Positions 44,761-52,261 of a DNA stretch of 63,167 nucleotides are shown in pieces. The stretch comes from Nostoc linckia z4. GTDB lineage: Bacteria > Cyanobacteriota > Cyanobacteriia > Cyanobacteriales > Nostocaceae. Where the stretch lies: NCBI RefSeq assembly GCF_002608075.1, contig NZ_LAHA01000007.1, forward strand, positions 10,972-74,138, given 5' to 3'. A model generated the notes under the pieces. It worked only from the letters and a program-made list of their open reading frames with translations, did no database searches and had not been told where the DNA came from. Position 1 is the first letter of the stretch, and each line of letters opens with the position of its first letter. Position numbers and translations under genes: made by a program.

Positions 44761-45633
44761 TCAAGCAGCGCAAACAAAAGGGGCAGACTTAGAACCCGCC
44801 CCTTTTGGTTGTGATATGCTGCGCCCAACGGCTGTTGCTATGAGCTTTAAACTATTAACTAAATCCACCATATCTTGTAAAGAAAGTGCTTGACGGGCGT
44901 CAGAAACAGATTTTTCTGGTTCTGGGTGACATTCAATTATTAACCCATCTGCACCGCAAGCGATCGCAGCTCTAGCTACCGGCGCTACTAATTCCCGTTT
45001 ACCTACGGCATGGGAAGGATCTACAATCACAGGCAGGTGAGTTATTTGTTTGAGTGCTGCTACTGCACCTAAATCTAGAACGTTGCGGGTGTAATCATCG
45101 AAGCTGCGGATACCCCTTTCACACAACACCACATCAGGATTCCCATGACTGAGAATATATTCAGCAGCCATCACGAATTCTTCAATTGTCGCTGCTAAAC
45201 CACGCTTGAGCAGTATGGGTTTGCCAGCTTGCCCTAAAGCTTTGAGCAAATCGAAGTTTTGCATATTGCGGCTACCAACTTGCAGCATATCAGCGTAAGC
45301 CGCCACAGATTCAATTTGGGAAATTGACATCACCTCAGTGACAACTGGCATATTGTACTGCGATCGCACCCCCGCCAAAATTTCCAATCCTTGCTCCCCC
45401 ATACCTTGGAAAGCGTAGGGAGATGTCCGGGGTTTGTAGACACCACCACGCAAAGCTTGTACCGATGCAGTAGATAGCTTTTGGGCTACTGTCTCCATTT
45501 GTTCCCAGCTTTCAACCGTACAAGGGCCACCGATAATTACCAATTCCTCACCACCGAAAGCAACTTTTTCTGAAAGTTTAACGATTGTCTGATGGTTGGG
45601 ATGAGATTGTGCAGCCAGTTTAGCGTTAATCAT
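44761..45633 (-). CDS. aroF: 3-deoxy-7-phosphoheptulonate (DAHP) synthase, AroF/type I-beta
   Basis: 290 residues. It joins PEP and erythrose-4-phosphate as the first step of the shikimate pathway to Phe, Tyr and Trp. Seen: IIGGPCTVESWEQM (metal-binding Cys), LRGGVYKPRTSPYAFQG, GSRNMQNFDLLK, LKRGLAATIEEFVMAAEYI, CERGIRSF, PVIVDPSHAVGKRELV and IIECHPEPEKSVSD; all active-site motifs are present. There is no N-terminal ferredoxin-like/ACT domain and no chorismate-mutase fusion, so allosteric end-product control may be absent. That fits control in the leader, where an aromatic-rich leader peptide and attenuator lie upstream (45822-45947). ATG at 45633 with an AGGAG Shine-Dalgarno 8 bp ahead. Confidence 0.95.
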   Translation of the reverse strand: MINAKLAAQSHPNHQTIVKLSEKVAFGGEELVIIGGPCTVESWEQMETVAQKLSTASVQALRGGVYKPRTSPYAFQGMGEQGLEILAGVRSQYNMPVVTEVMSISQIESVAAYADMLQVGSRNMQNFDLLKALGQAGKPILLKRGLAATIEEFVMAAEYILSHGNPDVVLCERGIRSFDDYTRNVLDLGAVAALKQITHLPVIVDPSHAVGKRELVAPVARAAIACGADGLIIECHPEPEKSVSDARQALSLQDMVDLVNSLKLIATAVGRSISQPKGAGSKSAPFVCAA

Positions 45634-45677
45634 GGTTTAATTCTCCTAAGAAATTGAGTATTTGGAATTGAAAGTGT

Positions 45678-45819
45678 TGACCGTTGACTGTTGACTGTTG
45701 ACCGTTGACTGTTGACTGTTGACTGTTTAGCAAGGAGTCAAGAATTATTCTTTCCATGCCCAATGCCCAATGCCCAATGCCCAATGCCCAATGCCCCATG
45801 CCCCATGCCCCATGCCCTA
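45678..45819. repeat. short tandem repeats in the aroF leader
   Basis: GTTGACTGTTGACC units (45678-45727) and CCAATGC/CCCATGC units (45757-45819) lie between the attenuator and the aroF start codon, so they form part of the 5' untranslated RNA. Confidence 0.8.
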
Positions 45820-45821
45820 AT

Positions 45822-45893
45822 AAAAAAACCCAGAACCTTGGAAAGTTCCGGGCGCGTTGTGCTTTATCGGCATTACGCTATTTACCCGGAACT
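45822..45893 (-). promoter_or_regulatory. transcription attenuator of aroF (antiterminator/terminator pair)
   Basis: On the minus strand: segment 2, AGTTCCGGG (45893-45885), overlaps the last leader codons; segment 3, CCCGGAACT (45852-45844), is its perfect complement; segment 4, GGTTCTGGG (45837-45829), pairs with segment 3 with one G-U pair; seven U (45828-45822) follow at once. 2:3 and 3:4 are mutually exclusive. A ribosome stalled on aromatic codons leaves 2 free to trap 3, giving read-through. A ribosome at the stop codon (45884-45882) covers 2, so 3:4 forms and transcription stops. This is classical amino-acid attenuation logic read from the sequence; not tested. Confidence 0.82.
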
Positions 45894-45947
45894 GACTCTG
45901 GGCCAAAAGTAAAAGCCGTAAAACCAACTACTGAAATAACTCGTCAC
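45882..45947 (-). CDS. aromatic leader peptide of aroF
   Basis: 21 codons from GTG, with a strong AAGGAG Shine-Dalgarno nine bases upstream. Residues 4-15 read YFSSWFYGFYFW: nine of the 21 residues are Phe (4), Tyr (3) or Trp (2), the three end products of the pathway that aroF starts. The final codons, AGT TCC GGG, form the antiterminator strand, and the TAA stop is just past it. Too short and too biased for a functional protein; its job should be ribosome sensing of charged aromatic tRNAs. Confidence 0.8.
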   Translation of the reverse strand: MTSYFSSWFYGFYFWPRVSSG

Positions 45948-45960
45948 AATGAAATTCTCC

Positions 45961-46050
45961 TTAAAAAACAAAAACCGCAGAGTTCGCTCTGCGGTTCACC
46001 GGGGGGTTTCCATGTGGAAACTTAATTCACCGCCGGTGAACCACCCTAAA
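45961..46050 (-). ncRNA. structured RNA with intrinsic terminator, upstream of the aroF leader peptide
   Basis: Minus strand: GGTTCACCGG (46042-46033) pairs with CCGGTGAACC (46002-45993), enclosing a GTTTCC-ACAT-GGAAAC hairpin. The left strand can instead fold on itself (TTCACCG/CGGTGAA, 46026-46040). Next comes AACCGCAGAG-CGAA-CTCTGCGGTT (45996-45973) followed by TTTGTTTTTT, a strong terminator whose U run touches the leader peptide's Shine-Dalgarno. Either an independent small RNA (a Yfr2-like RNA is one guess, unverified) with read-through into aroF, or a second switch in the aroF leader. Confidence 0.6.
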
Positions 46051-46798
46051 CCAGAAATAAAAATAGGAATTTGTGTTAAACATTGGCGAGGCGTTTTAGC
46101 TGGAAAATTTAACTAAACTAGATAAATCTATGTATAGTAACATTAACAAAAGGAATTAGTGTTGTCAAGACCCCCACAACAGCTAAAAAAGCGATAAACT
46201 CAGTACAACTGGGGGAATCAAGACTATAAGCATTTCTTCATGAAATGCTTGGTGTAGGTTGCTTTTTGTAGAGGAGTCACCAAAATTCACTCATCAAGCT
46301 TGTTCTGATGCCTATGACAAGTCGTCTTTTGCGCGTCTAGGCTCAAAAGTGGCGCATCGTACCTGAAATGAGTTTTCAGATTTTTCTTTGAATTTAGACG
46401 CTTACATTTTAAGCTTTTTTATCCTCAATTTCCCAGAATTTGTATCATGAAGTTTTCGTTGATTGTTTGCCTAGAAGAAGAAAGTGGCTTGCCATACGAC
46501 GTTGTGATAGTTATATAACTTTACAAGTATTGGTATGTCATAACTAAATAAATAGTGTAAATAATCAAAAATCAATGAAAAAACTTGAAAAGTCCAGATG
46601 AATAGATACAGCAAATTTACAGTGGCATAGCCTTTCAAAAATTGGGAAAGCTACGATTCCAAAATCAAAACATCTAATTTTCCTGACTTTTGTTTTTACC
46701 TTGCGAAAGCTAATTACAGACAATTGAGAAATGGCATACATTATTCTTTCCCAAGTCTTTATTCAGCAGATCAACTTTTTAGAATCAACAGTTTCATT
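46051..46798. other. intergenic between aroF leader and Zn-ribbon membrane protein
   Basis: No gene recognised. Contains a hairpin AAGCATTTC-TTCAT-GAAATGCTT (46228-46250) of unknown role; promoters for the aroF leader (minus) and the 46799 gene (plus) must lie here. Confidence 0.4.
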
Positions 46799-47293
46799 AT
46801 GCCCAGTCCCAAAATCTTAGCCAAATCTTTTGACTATCATGGAGTTTACCCCTGCCCAGTCTGTCGGATAGGTAAGATTTCTCACATGCCATTGATGGAA
46901 GCGATGGCTTGTGACTTTTGCCAAGAGATTTTTACGGTGAATCTAGAACTACAGCAAATCAAGATGCCTTCTAGGCAACCACCCTTGGTTTGGCGTTGGA
47001 ATGGCTTTAGTTGGACAGAAGCCCAGTTAGAAGGGGTGGAATTGGGTTGGGGTTATGGACTAGCTGCTATAGCTTTTGTAGTCCTTCCTACTACTCTCAT
47101 TGGCATAGTAGCTTATTATTTTCCTCCTAATATCAACGAGCCGATTACGTGGATGCCATATATTTGGACAATATTAACTTTCCTGTCACATTTATCAATT
47201 ATTGTTTGGATTTTTATTGAAGTTTATCAAATTCCAGTTGCTGCATATTTGAGAGCGATCGCTCGATGGAGAAATGGGGAGATGGGGAGATGA
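46799..47293 (+). CDS. membrane protein with N-terminal zinc ribbon, unknown function
   Basis: About 164 residues. A Zn-ribbon-like N-terminus has two CxxC pairs (CPVC and CDFC, about 19-46); a Trp-rich link (PPLVWRWNGFSWTEAQLEGVELGWGYG) follows; then two or three membrane helices (about 90-112 and 122-150). The frame is open from ATG at 46724, but Met at 46799 starts right before the conserved-looking MPSPKILAKSFDYHG. The last residues (RWRNGEMGR) are coded by the first units of a GATGGGGA tandem repeat, so the natural C-terminus may have been altered by repeat expansion. No family named. Confidence 0.65.
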   Translation: MPSPKILAKSFDYHGVYPCPVCRIGKISHMPLMEAMACDFCQEIFTVNLELQQIKMPSRQPPLVWRWNGFSWTEAQLEGVELGWGYGLAAIAFVVLPTTLIGIVAYYFPPNINEPITWMPYIWTILTFLSHLSIIVWIFIEVYQIPVAAYLRAIARWRNGEMGR

Positions 47294-47440
47294 GGGGGAT
47301 GGGGAGATGGGGGGATGGGGAGACTTGTACTGAGCGGAGCCGAAGTATGGGGGAGACGCGGGGACGCGGGGACTCGGAGAATAACCAATCCCCATGCCCC
47401 ATGCCCCATGCTCCATGCCCAATGCCCAATGCCCAAATAA
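47268..47440. repeat. short tandem repeats GATGGGGA, GACGCGGG and CCATGCC
   Basis: Three kinds of 7-9-bp degenerate repeats in a row. The first overlaps the 3' end of the preceding gene; the last resembles that in the aroF leader. Confidence 0.75.
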
Positions 47441-47506
47441 TAAAACATGCAGCCGATAGACCGCTGCATAACTCATAATTAAGTTGATTGTGTACCAAAA
47501 TGACGT

Positions 47507-48160
47507 ATGAGCGATCTGGAGCGGTACTATAGAATTTTGGAGTTAGAGCCTGGGGCAACGCTTGAGGAAGTGAACCAGGCTTATAAAGATTTAGTCTTTG
47601 TTTGGCATCCGGATCGCATTCCGAAGGAAAATCTCCGCTTACAACAAAAGGCACAGGATAAGCTCAAAGCAATTAATGAAGCTCGTGAAAAATTGCGCTC
47701 TGTAAAAACCAAGCATCAAAGCACACAGAAGCCATCGCCATCACCGTTTCATTATGAAACAACATCTCAAATTAAGCAGCCACCGTCAAAGCACAATCCA
47801 GATTTGAGTGGTAAAGACTATAGTCGAGCAAATTTGAGCAATAAAGACTTATCTGGCAGAAATCTCAGTTATGCCAACTTGAGCGGTGCTAATCTCAGCG
47901 ATACTTTTATGCACAAAGTTAATCTCAGAGGAGCGAATTTATCTGAAGCTAATTTGTTTCGAGCCAACTTACTTTTAGCGGATCTCAGGGAAGCAAATTT
48001 ACGTGCTGCTAATTTAATTGGTGCGGATCTTAGTGGAGCCGATTTACGGGGAGCCGATTTAACTGGAGCGCGAATTCGTTCTGGTGAAAGGCTTCTGGTT
48101 AAACTAATTGGTGCTAATTTAGCTGGAGCAATTATGCCTGATGGTGCGATTCATCAGTGA
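47507..48160 (+). CDS. DnaJ-domain protein with pentapeptide repeats
   Basis: 217 residues. J domain about 5-70 with the Hsp70-stimulating HPD tripeptide at 34-36 (VFVWHPDR) and a KLKAINEAREKL helix, then a Ser/Lys/Pro linker (about 70-100). About 20 pentapeptides of A(N/D)LSG type (about 103-205) should fold into a right-handed quadrilateral helix. Probably a cytoplasmic co-chaperone whose pentapeptide helix selects the client; the client is unknown. ATG at 47507, single gene. Confidence 0.9.
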   Translation: MSDLERYYRILELEPGATLEEVNQAYKDLVFVWHPDRIPKENLRLQQKAQDKLKAINEAREKLRSVKTKHQSTQKPSPSPFHYETTSQIKQPPSKHNPDLSGKDYSRANLSNKDLSGRNLSYANLSGANLSDTFMHKVNLRGANLSEANLFRANLLLADLREANLRAANLIGADLSGADLRGADLTGARIRSGERLLVKLIGANLAGAIMPDGAIHQ

Positions 48161-48359
48161 TAGGGCAATATGCTTGGGTTAAGAAAGTTTGTTTGTGGAG
48201 GTAAGGGAACAGGGAATGGGGAATAGGGAATAGGGGAAGAAAAAACAGGTTTATCTTAACTGTATTGAGTGATGGCAAAGACGCAAAAACGTTCGCTAAA
48301 TCAAGATTCATCCAAGCTATTTTCAATCCAAAATCTAAAATCCAAAATCCAAAATTGTA

Positions 48360-49034
48360 TTACTCGCGCAGTGCGTAACCTACGCCACGTACTGTGTGAA
48401 TTAGGCGTTTTTCCTTATTTTCTTCTAATTTCAGGCGTAGATAACGAATATAGACTTCGATAATATTAGAATCACCCATGAAGTCGTAACCCCAAACTTT
48501 TTCAAGAATTTGGTCTCTGGTAAATACTTGACGGGGATGTGAAAGCAAATATTCTAATAAATCAAATTCTTTTGCTGTTAATTCAATGCTTCTTTTACCA
48601 CGAAATACTTGACGAGTGCGGCGATTTAAGCTTAAGTCTTCAAACTGTAATAAGTCTTCGTCGGTTTCTTGAGTACGGCGTAAATGAGCGCGGATTCTTG
48701 CTAGTAGTTCTTCTATACTGAAGGGTTTGACTACATAATCATCGGCTCCTGCATCTAATCCGGCGACGCGATCGCTAACTTCATCTTTTGCTGTCAATAA
48801 AATTACTGGTACTGTGTTACCTGTGGCTCGCAAACGACGGCAAATTTCCACACCTGAGAGTCCTGGTAACATCCAATCAAGGACGGCTAAATCTGGCGAC
48901 GACTCCCGCGCCAAAGTCAATCCAGTAATTCCATCATGGGCTATGCTAACTTTGTATCCTTCACTACTCAGTTCTAATTCCACAAATCGTGCTAGTTTGA
49001 CTTCATCTTCGACTAAAAGAATGTGTGCTGTCAT
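48360..49034 (-). CDS. OmpR/PhoB-family response regulator
   Basis: 224 residues. Receiver domain 4-115 with acidic pocket Glu9-Asp10, phosphoacceptor Asp53 (LAVLDWMLPG), Thr in VILLTAKD and Lys in VVKPFS. The winged-helix DNA-binding domain (about 128-223) contains LTAKEFDLLEYLLSHPRQVFTRDQIL and VDVYIRYLR-like recognition helix IIEVYIRYLRLKLE, ending HTVRGVGYALRE. It is divergent from the DUF2808 gene (331-bp spacer); the likely cognate histidine kinase is on the same strand at 50260-51678, on the other side of that gene. ATG start at 49034. Confidence 0.93.
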   Translation of the reverse strand: MTAHILLVEDEVKLARFVELELSSEGYKVSIAHDGITGLTLARESSPDLAVLDWMLPGLSGVEICRRLRATGNTVPVILLTAKDEVSDRVAGLDAGADDYVVKPFSIEELLARIRAHLRRTQETDEDLLQFEDLSLNRRTRQVFRGKRSIELTAKEFDLLEYLLSHPRQVFTRDQILEKVWGYDFMGDSNIIEVYIRYLRLKLEENKEKRLIHTVRGVGYALRE

Positions 49035-49365
49035 TTTTTACTCCTAAATAAATGATTTCAAAATAAAGATGTTAAATTGACCTAGCTGTAATATATTTGA
49101 TACCAAAATTTATATATCGTTCGCACTTTAATATGTATGAGCGTCAGAAAAATGAGTTTTTGCTGAATAAAGTGATAATTTTTGCTGAAAAACTGTAAAA
49201 CCTGATTTTGCAAGCTTTTTTGTACCGTCTCAATTAAAATATTTTTCTCATAAAATTAACCTGGAAATCTCAGAATACTTTAATTAATGCATCAGCTAAA
49301 ACTCAGTGTGATGTTGGAATCTAATCATTAAGAAGTTTAGTTGATACAAAAGCGAGGATTCGATA

Positions 49366-49869
49366 ATGAAAGGTTTAATTTTTGGTAGTTTATCTGCTTT
49401 AATACTCACTACATCTACTGCGGCTATGGCTACACCTGTAAAGTATCAACAATCAAATTCTGATACACATACAGTTTCTCAAATTGCATTGAAGGTAAAG
49501 GTTCCTCATATCACTAATTCTGGTGTCAGAAATGATACTCATTTTATTAGAGTAGCAGTAGTTGGTATGTCTTTACAAGATTTAATGATTTCCCTACCAA
49601 GCCAGATGGAAAGCTTTAATAAAGTTAGAATTGTAAACCAGTCTGGACAAGAAATTGCAGCTAAAACAGAGATTAGTAAAGAACGTGTGTCAATCACTTT
49701 TGACCAGCCTGTAAATTCTGGTGGTTCTGTGGAAGTACAATTTACTGGCGTACAAAGAAGAATTCCACTTGAAAAAATCTTACTCTATGGAGTAACTGCA
49801 AAAAGAGTTGGATTAAACGGAGATATTCCTATTGGAACAGCCAGAATTGATATTCCTGATAAAGGTTAG
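49366..49869 (+). CDS. DUF2808 secreted protein
   Basis: 167 residues. Signal peptide 1-22 (AAMA end). The body matches the cyanobacterial DUF2808 family: VPHITNSGVRNDTHFIRVAVVG, strand-rich, then VEVQFTGVQRRIPLEKILLYGVTA and IGTARIDIPD. Such proteins are small, exported and of unknown function. It lies between the response regulator (divergent) and sensor kinase genes, so it is a likely target or ligand-sensing partner of that two-component system (inference from position). ATG at 49366 with GCGAGG ahead. Confidence 0.8.
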   Translation: MKGLIFGSLSALILTTSTAAMATPVKYQQSNSDTHTVSQIALKVKVPHITNSGVRNDTHFIRVAVVGMSLQDLMISLPSQMESFNKVRIVNQSGQEIAAKTEISKERVSITFDQPVNSGGSVEVQFTGVQRRIPLEKILLYGVTAKRVGLNGDIPIGTARIDIPDKG

Positions 49870-49871
49870 AA

Positions 49872-49973
<102 letters not shown>

Positions 49974-50259
49974 TATATTTTAAGTGCGGACTTTGTTAGT
50001 CAAATCCGCACTTTTACATATAGAATAGCGTGCAAGTTAATAAAGAATATCTTTTCAAATTAAAAAACAGATACAAACCAATACGCTTAAATTAAAGGCT
50101 AATTATACAAAATCGTGGGTTTACAAGACGCGATAAATCGCCATTGTTACAAGTGTTTTGGTCTTATTTTAACTGTTTTGAAATATAAACTAATACACTT
50201 TACTGAAAACTTTGTTCTGACTTCTGAATTCTGACTTCTGAATTCTGACTTCTATTTAA

Positions 50260-51678
50260 TTAAATTGGTAAAGTAATTGTAAAAATACTCCCTTCTCCTA
50301 ATTTGGATTGTACGCTGACATTACCACCCATACCTTCTACAAGTGTCTTGACGATTGATAAACCTAAACCAGAACCTCCAGTAGTATGAGAGCGAGATTC
50401 ATCTACGCGGTAAAATCTTTCAAAAATACGTGCTTGATGTTGTAGAGGAATTCCATAACCGTTGTCACAAACTTGAATAATTACTTTACCTGGAAGTTGG
50501 TCTAATTTAAAAATTATAGGCGTACCAGCTTCCGAATATTTTACAGCATTATCAATTAAATTCAGTAATACTTGTTTGAGACGACTGTAGTCTACTTTTG
50601 CTTCAATTGGATAAATTGTAGACTCAATATTAATTTGGCGATCGCTATATTTTTCTGCCATCACTACAATTTCTTCAACTAAGTCATTTAAAATATAAGA
50701 TTTCATTTGAAAATGTAGGTGACCACTATCTGCTCTTGCTAAATCAAGTAAATCTTGTAGCAGGCGAATAGTACGTTCGGCTTCTGATGCAGCAGTTTCT
50801 AAAGCTTCTTGTTGAGTTTGAGTTAAGTTATTTTGCCGCCGTAAAACGCTTTGTAAGTAACCGTGTACAATTGTCAAAGGTGTACGTAATTCGTGAGAAA
50901 CATTACTGACAAATTCTTTTTCTTGCTCCCACGATTGCGAAAGACGCGACAGTAACATAGTTAAAGTTTGAGCTAATTCTTTAACTTCGCTTGGTGCATT
51001 ATCGAGATATAATTGTGGTTCTCCTAAATCTTCTGGGGAAATCACAGCAGCCATTTGATTTAGCTGACGCAAAGGCTGTAGGGAATGCTTAATATAAATG
51101 GCGATCGCAACTGTTAAAATAATAATTGCAAACACACTAATCATCACTAAACTCCGTACCATCGCCACTAACATTTTCTGTTCGCGGGTAATATCTTTAG
51201 CTATAAATAAATTCCCCAGTAACCTACCCTGCACTTCTATAGAACTACCACATAAAATAAAATAATTTTGATTAATTTGATAAACTTGTGCTTTAATTGG
51301 CATTTTCGTTAAAGACATTAACTCCGATACCAGAGAATTAGATAATAAAGTTAAAGTACTAGATTGTACCAAAATTTGATTTTCCGAATTTTTTACCCAT
51401 AATAATGTATTGTGATTCGTTAAGTTATTGATAGCCTTCTGTAACCCGGTTTCAGGTTGCATCATTTCACTATAAATTTGTACATCTCGCGGTAAACGTT
51501 TAGCTACTTGTTCTATATTATGTTTATGATTATCAATTAAAACTTCTTGGGTTTTCCAACTCGTCCATGTAGCCACACCACCTAATACTAAAGCCGAAAA
51601 GCCAGCTATACCAAACGTTAGGCGTAACTGTAATGAAAATGGGTCTAGATTTAGCCAATTTTTTTTTATTTGCTTCAC
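50260..51678 (-). CDS. membrane sensor histidine kinase
   Basis: 472 residues. Membrane helix 1 (about 20-42), a periplasmic sensor of about 130 residues, helix 2 (about 172-195), HAMP (about 195-250), HisKA with FVSNVSHELRTPLTIVHGYL (phospho-His in the SHELRTP box), and HATPase_c with N box NLIDNAVKYS, G1 VCDNGYGIP and G2 GGSGLGLSIVKTLVEGMGG. It autophosphorylates and most likely signals to the OmpR-type regulator at 48360-49034; the two are separated by the opposite-strand DUF2808 gene. The signal sensed is unknown. ATG at 51678. Confidence 0.92.
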   Translation of the reverse strand: MKQIKKNWLNLDPFSLQLRLTFGIAGFSALVLGGVATWTSWKTQEVLIDNHKHNIEQVAKRLPRDVQIYSEMMQPETGLQKAINNLTNHNTLLWVKNSENQILVQSSTLTLLSNSLVSELMSLTKMPIKAQVYQINQNYFILCGSSIEVQGRLLGNLFIAKDITREQKMLVAMVRSLVMISVFAIIILTVAIAIYIKHSLQPLRQLNQMAAVISPEDLGEPQLYLDNAPSEVKELAQTLTMLLSRLSQSWEQEKEFVSNVSHELRTPLTIVHGYLQSVLRRQNNLTQTQQEALETAASEAERTIRLLQDLLDLARADSGHLHFQMKSYILNDLVEEIVVMAEKYSDRQINIESTIYPIEAKVDYSRLKQVLLNLIDNAVKYSEAGTPIIFKLDQLPGKVIIQVCDNGYGIPLQHQARIFERFYRVDESRSHTTGGSGLGLSIVKTLVEGMGGNVSVQSKLGEGSIFTITLPI

Positions 51679-51807
51679 TGTTTTAATATTTTGAAAAATA
51701 AAATTGTGAGTAGAGAATAGCGTATATTAAGTTTTAATTTTTAGCTAAGTAAAACGACTTGAAAAAACCAAACTATGTGAAGTAATCTAAAAAGCTTGGT
51801 CTAAATA

Positions 51808-51861
51808 GTTCGTAGTAAGGACTTTAGTCCTTATTAAAGGACTGAAGTCCTTATTACAAAC
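51808..51861. repeat. palindromic repeat, GTTCGTAGTAAG ends
   Basis: Third, more diverged copy of the 5077/16109 element: AAGGACTTTAGTCCTT centre-left and AAGGACTGAAGTCCTT centre-right. Confidence 0.7.
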
Positions 51862-52041
51862 CTTTAATTATTTACACCATTCTACTTATGGCTAACCTAC
51901 AAAAATTAGTTATTGCCAAAATTTTGCTGTCTTTTATTGTACTTTTATTTCAATTTTGATAGTCTCTCTAATTATAATTTATATGTAATTCATCTCAATT
52001 AAATTAATTTTGTCTGAGAATTACCTGAAAATTTTTTAAAT

Positions 52042-52170
52042 ACACGATTTCCGCAAAAATCAGGTAATTTCGTGATTACGAGAGATAGCGTAGTCATCCC
52101 CCCTGACGCTATGATTGCTTTCCTACGCTTTGTTTTGCTTGCAATGACAATATTGACAGTGCGTAAGTCT
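52042..52170. repeat. internally deleted MITE-like element (AGGACTTACGCA family)
   Basis: Matches the 170-bp copies at 20743 and 25784 at both ends but lacks about 40 bp of the middle. The left end has decayed; the right end reads GTGCGTAAGTCT. Confidence 0.7.
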
Positions 52171-52198
52171 TCAAATCAACTGAACTTTTTTAAAGACA

Positions 52199-52230
52199 AT
52201 AACCCTGGTGATTAAACAAACCAGGGTTAT
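52199..52230 (-). terminator. hairpin ATAACCCTGG / CCAGGGTTAT downstream of the PLD gene
   Basis: Perfect 10-bp stem with a 12-nt loop, 31 bp past the stop codon of the gene at 52262. The following minus-strand sequence is only moderately U-rich. Confidence 0.5.
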
Positions 52231-52261
52231 GAACGATTGTTTTGTGAATAAAAACTGAATT

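Noticed and set aside
45829..45902. Independent small RNA made of the CCCAGA...TCTGGG fold
   Set aside because: The strands overlap an aromatic leader peptide with a good ribosome site and feed into aroF, so the attenuator reading explains more.
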